NCBI GenBank assembly: GCA_023412975.1
Contig: JAEZRB010000014.1
Coordinates: 1-9,692, forward strand
Reading direction: 5' to 3'
DNA length: 9,692 bases
Origin: Bacteroidota bacterium
GTDB lineage: Bacteria; Bacteroidota; Bacteroidia; Chitinophagales; Chitinophagaceae
Each line of letters starts with the position of its first letter. Position 1 is the stretch's first letter. A model generated the notes under the pieces. It had not been told where the DNA came from. It made no database searches and saw only the letters and a program-made list of their open reading frames with translations. This document shows positions 6,843 through 9,692 of the stretch, one piece after another. A program made the position numbers and the translations under genes.

Positions 6843-7976
6843 TTACCAATAGGAAGGTTTTACTAGCGAGCCCCCTCTTGCCGGGCATTCCACGCAAGTT
6901 TGTCTCGACATTTTATAGTGAGAGATATTTCCAAAATTATCGTAAACCACCGAATAGATAGACCCCCCGGAGTTATATGCTTCCTGGATACTATCGATAT
7001 CGTTTTTCACGAGTATCTCGGGACAATCCTCTATAAATCTCCAAAATGGCAGTTCGTGACTCGCGATAAACATTCTTTTCTCTTCAATAGTAACAGCTGA
7101 CAGGTACCCGATTACCAGTTCGCCAGGATTTGTCACGCAGTGAAAATTCCCTCTTTGCTCCGAAGGCTGTGCATCAAAAATGCTTCCCAGGCTTTCCGTA
7201 TTCTTTCGCATCAGTTCGTAAAACTCGTAGCCTGCCTTATCCAGGGCATATTGTCGAACAAGGGCACTGTACCGGATCGCCAGTCTCTCATCTCCATTCG
7301 CAAAAAAGCCAAGTCTCGCGCGATAAATATTGTCAGTTCCCAGGCTCGCTGATGAACCGATCAGTATCTGGTGGGAGAACCCATACTTCCAGCAAGTACT
7401 AACGTAATCACTAACAGTACGCGGATAAACAACACTGTCTATATACATGAACTCAGAGAAATAAAATGTCCTGATCTCCCAGGTTTCGTCGTAATCCCAA
7501 CGATAATACCGGGTATTGCCGGTTGGGTCATGGGTGTTCACATGAATTGTTACTCCATCTTCATCACGCGTCCAGCCAAGGCTGTCTATTGCTGGTGTTT
7601 GGGTAGCTACAACATAATCAGATACATATTCCTTACCATCGCTGGTATTAATTCTTACACGATACTCCTGGTTGATCGTCAGGTTTAACCCGGGTGATGC
7701 ATAAAATCCGTCGCCCGTACTTGTAAGTGGTTTAATCGAATTGTCCTTCCCTTCCACTACCACAACTGCATTGAGTTCCCCACGCAGTCTCGCGCTGTCA
7801 TCGAGTTTAAATGTACGCGTCAACCGAAGCTCGGTGGGGCCAGTGCCTGCGTTCAAAACACCCTCTACCACCAGGAAGTTATCACTGGCAGAAATGATAT
7901 CTGGCTTATAAACTTCCTTGCAACCGACGCCAACGATGATGATCAGGCAGGCTAGTATAAATTGTAAACGAATCAT
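6843..7976 (-). CDS. DUF4249 family lipoprotein, probable partner of the adjacent TonB-dependent receptor
   Basis: Predicted 377-residue outer-membrane lipoprotein of the DUF4249 family, which in Bacteroidota is typically encoded beside a TonB-dependent receptor; its biochemical function is not established. The signal peptide ends in the lipobox VGVGC (lipidated C19), followed by KE, which resembles the Lys-acidic surface-export signal, so surface exposure is likely. The N-terminal part (LVVEGVLNAG, TELRLTRTF) looks like a beta-sandwich, and the middle contains the aromatic-rich RYYRWDYDETWEIRTFY stretch. Family hallmarks include CWKYG (C195), FHCVTNPGELVIGYLSA (C280), EDCP (C318) and the C-terminal TCVECPARGG...KPSYW (C361, C364). 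The cysteines could form disulfides; the C361-C364 CxxC is part of the family's terminal signature rather than clear evidence of redox or metal chemistry. The start is 23 bp after the receptor stop, so the two are almost certainly co-transcribed. By analogy with SusD beside SusC it may cover or feed the receptor, but it has no sequence resemblance to SusD that I can see. Confidence 0.9.
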   Translation of the reverse strand: MIRLQFILACLIIIVGVGCKEVYKPDIISASDNFLVVEGVLNAGTGPTELRLTRTFKLDDSARLRGELNAVVVVEGKDNSIKPLTSTGDGFYASPGLNLTINQEYRVRINTSDGKEYVSDYVVATQTPAIDSLGWTRDEDGVTIHVNTHDPTGNTRYYRWDYDETWEIRTFYFSEFMYIDSVVYPRTVSDYVSTCWKYGFSHQILIGSSASLGTDNIYRARLGFFANGDERLAIRYSALVRQYALDKAGYEFYELMRKNTESLGSIFDAQPSEQRGNFHCVTNPGELVIGYLSAVTIEEKRMFIASHELPFWRFIEDCPEILVKNDIDSIQEAYNSGGSIYSVVYDNFGNISHYKMSRQTCVECPARGGSLVKPSYW

Positions 7977-7999
7977 TAGTCTTCTTTTATTCTAAATTT

Positions 8000-9692
8000 T
8001 TAAAACCGGATGTTGAAATTCACAAAAGGCAGCATGCTTCCGAATATGGAAAACTTATATCCTTTCACACGACCATTTTGTGAAGTGAAATAAACAGAAT
8101 AAGGGTTCTTACGACCAAGCAGGTTGTAAACACCCACGGTCCAGGAGTTATGTGTCTTTTGGTTCACCTTATGATTGCCGTCTATATTCAGTGAAAAATC
8201 AGTTCTTATATAATCCGGGATCCGGTGTGAATTACGCTCTGAATAAAGCACACGCTCTGAACCAGCATAATAATACCTTCCGATCGGAAGGGTGATCGGA
8301 CGACCGGTGCTATACGTTGAATTCACCGACACACTAAAGCGGTGATTGACCCTGAAATTACCAGCCAGGGTCACGTCATGCGGTTTATCGTAGTTGGCAG
8401 GATAATATTCGCCTTTGTTGACCTGGAAATCCGGGTCATCCTGATTTGTTTTCAACTTGATCCTCGAATAAGTATAGCTGATCCAGCCGTTGACCTTACC
8501 CCCGGGTTTCTTGATCAATAGCTCCATGCCATAAGCCTTGCCCTTTGTATTGATCACATCTGTTTCAATCGTGTGGTTCAACAGGAGTTTTGCGCCGGGT
8601 TTGTAATCAAGGTAATTCTCAATACGCTTATAATACACTTCCACCGACGTTTCGATGGTATTCGATTTGAAATTCTTATACAACCCAAATGATACCTGGT
8701 CGCCCTCCTGCGGTTTGATATTTGGATCACTCAGCTTCCAGATATCCGTAGGTGCGATAGCGGTGGTGTTAGACAACATATGAATATATTGTCGCTGTGA
8801 GTTGTATGCTGCTTTGGCGGAAAAACTTTGGGTGAATGCATAGCGTATAGAGAACCTGAACTCTGGTCCCATATAGTTCTTTATAAACTCTCCTTTCTTG
8901 TGCTCCCTGGTCTCCAACAGATTCACTTCGGTCTTGGGCAAACCCTCCGCATAGTAATTGATCGTCTGCGGGCCGAGGTAGTTGAACATGGAAAAACGGA
9001 TGCCTGTGCTGATCGCCAGCCTGTTGGTTGGATTGAAGCGATGGGTTAGGTAGGCAGCACTTTCCAACGCCTGCTCATCTTCTACAACATCGGGTACAAT
9101 TATCGAGTTATTGTCAAATGGCGTATAGGATCCGGGTTGCAGCCTGTAATGAATACTGTTTAAACCAAAATCAAATCCATGTTGCTGGCTCAGATAATAC
9201 ACGAAATCAGCTTTACCATGGAACTGGCGAATACCGAACTGTAATTTGAAAGCCGTCTCCTTGTCTTCTTCACGAAATACCTTGTACCGGTAACCATCAT
9301 AACCGGTGGTGAGCGCGAGATTCAGTCGATTGCTAAACTTATGGACCCATTTTACTGAAAAGTTCCTGTTGCTGTAACCATAAGTCGTATCGCTGTCGAG
9401 GGCAAAACGGTCATTACTGTAATAACCGGAGAAATAAAGATTATTGCTGCTATCGATCCGGTGACTTATACCCAGGTTTACATCCTGGAAAGAGGCCTTG
9501 CTATGTTCATACTCCGAAGGAAGCAGACCCAGCAACCAGTTGGCATAGGTACTGCGGGCACCGAATATAAAAGAAGTCCTGTCTTTAGCGATGGGACCTT
9601 CCAGGTGTACACGGCTGGTTACAACACCAATACCGGCGGAACCTGTATAATTCTTTTTATTTCCCTCTCGACTGTTGATATCGAGTACCGAT
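8000..9692 (-). CDS. TonB-dependent outer-membrane receptor, C-terminal beta-barrel (N-terminus outside window)
   Basis: The reading frame is open from the window edge to the stop at 8000, giving 563 visible residues. The ATG at 9535 is internal, since 52 upstream codons continue the same protein (SVLDINSREGNKKNY, SRVHLEGPIAKDRTSF, ARSTYANWML). This is the barrel of a TonB-dependent receptor: the entering segment with VHLEGPIAKDRTSFIFGARS is typical of where the plug joins the barrel in Bacteroidota receptors. Many alternating aromatic/polar strands follow (for example LYFSGYYSNDRFAL, TSVEVYYKRIENYL, WTVGVYNLLGRKNPYSVYF). The protein ends in FVNFNIRF, with the terminal phenylalanine expected for barrel assembly. 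The signal peptide, carboxypeptidase-regulatory-like domain and plug would lie right of the window. It should transport a ligand across the outer membrane using TonB energy; the ligand is unknown. It is the first gene of the cluster visible here, 23 bp upstream of the DUF4249 gene. The promoter is outside the window. Confidence 0.92.
   Translation of the reverse strand, partial: SVLDINSREGNKKNYTGSAGIGVVTSRVHLEGPIAKDRTSFIFGARSTYANWLLGLLPSEYEHSKASFQDVNLGISHRIDSSNNLYFSGYYSNDRFALDSDTTYGYSNRNFSVKWVHKFSNRLNLALTTGYDGYRYKVFREEDKETAFKLQFGIRQFHGKADFVYYLSQQHGFDFGLNSIHYRLQPGSYTPFDNNSIIVPDVVEDEQALESAAYLTHRFNPTNRLAISTGIRFSMFNYLGPQTINYYAEGLPKTEVNLLETREHKKGEFIKNYMGPEFRFSIRYAFTQSFSAKAAYNSQRQYIHMLSNTTAIAPTDIWKLSDPNIKPQEGDQVSFGLYKNFKSNTIETSVEVYYKRIENYLDYKPGAKLLLNHTIETDVINTKGKAYGMELLIKKPGGKVNGWISYTYSRIKLKTNQDDPDFQVNKGEYYPANYDKPHDVTLAGNFRVNHRFSVSVNSTYSTGRPITLPIGRYYYAGSERVLYSERNSHRIPDYIRTDFSLNIDGNHKVNQKTHNSWTVGVYNLLGRKNPYSVYFTSQNGRVKGYKFSIFGSMLPFVNFNIRF

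Noticed and set aside
9533..9535. ATG at 9535 as the true start of the receptor
   Set aside because: The same frame stays open upstream to the window edge and encodes typical TonB-dependent receptor sequence, so the ATG is internal.

Overview
The window looks like chromosomal DNA from a Bacteroidota bacterium, most plausibly a Chitinophagales/Chitinophagaceae-type or related environmental lineage. The evidence is the protein families present: a TonB-dependent receptor paired with a DUF4249 lipoprotein, an MG2-type envelope protein with a degenerate receptor plug, a secreted S1 sulfatase, and a secreted M14 carboxypeptidase with an immune-inhibitor-A/MAM-like domain. Weak or absent Shine-Dalgarno sequences before the starts agree with this. 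No rRNA, tRNA, CRISPR array, insertion sequence or phage gene was seen.

Layout. Positions 1-2027 (minus strand) hold the N-terminal 675 residues of a secreted zinc carboxypeptidase whose C-terminus lies left of the window. A 253-bp divergent intergenic region (2028-2280) contains a few dyads and repeats. It separates the carboxypeptidase from a complete secreted sulfatase on the plus strand (2281-3825). After a 19-bp convergent gap comes a block of four minus-strand genes, in transcription order: a TonB-dependent receptor (9692-8000, N-terminus outside the window), a DUF4249 lipoprotein (7976-6843), an MG2/plug-like exported protein (6796-4403) and a small lipoprotein (4342-3845). The gaps between these genes are 23, 46 and 60 bp, so they are probably one operon.

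How the genes may work together (inference). The four-gene block looks like an outer-membrane uptake or envelope system: a barrel receptor, a probably surface-exposed lipoprotein in the position SusD occupies in SusCD systems, a long exported protein with a plug-like module but no barrel, and a small lipoprotein. The substrate cannot be read from the sequence. The neighbouring exported sulfatase and peptidase would suit breakdown of sulfated glycans or glycoproteins, but they are transcribed separately and a functional link is unproven.

The most interesting points are the receptor/DUF4249/MG2-plug/lipoprotein operon as a poorly characterised transport system, the barrel-less plug domain, and a hairpin that would bury the start codon of the small lipoprotein gene.
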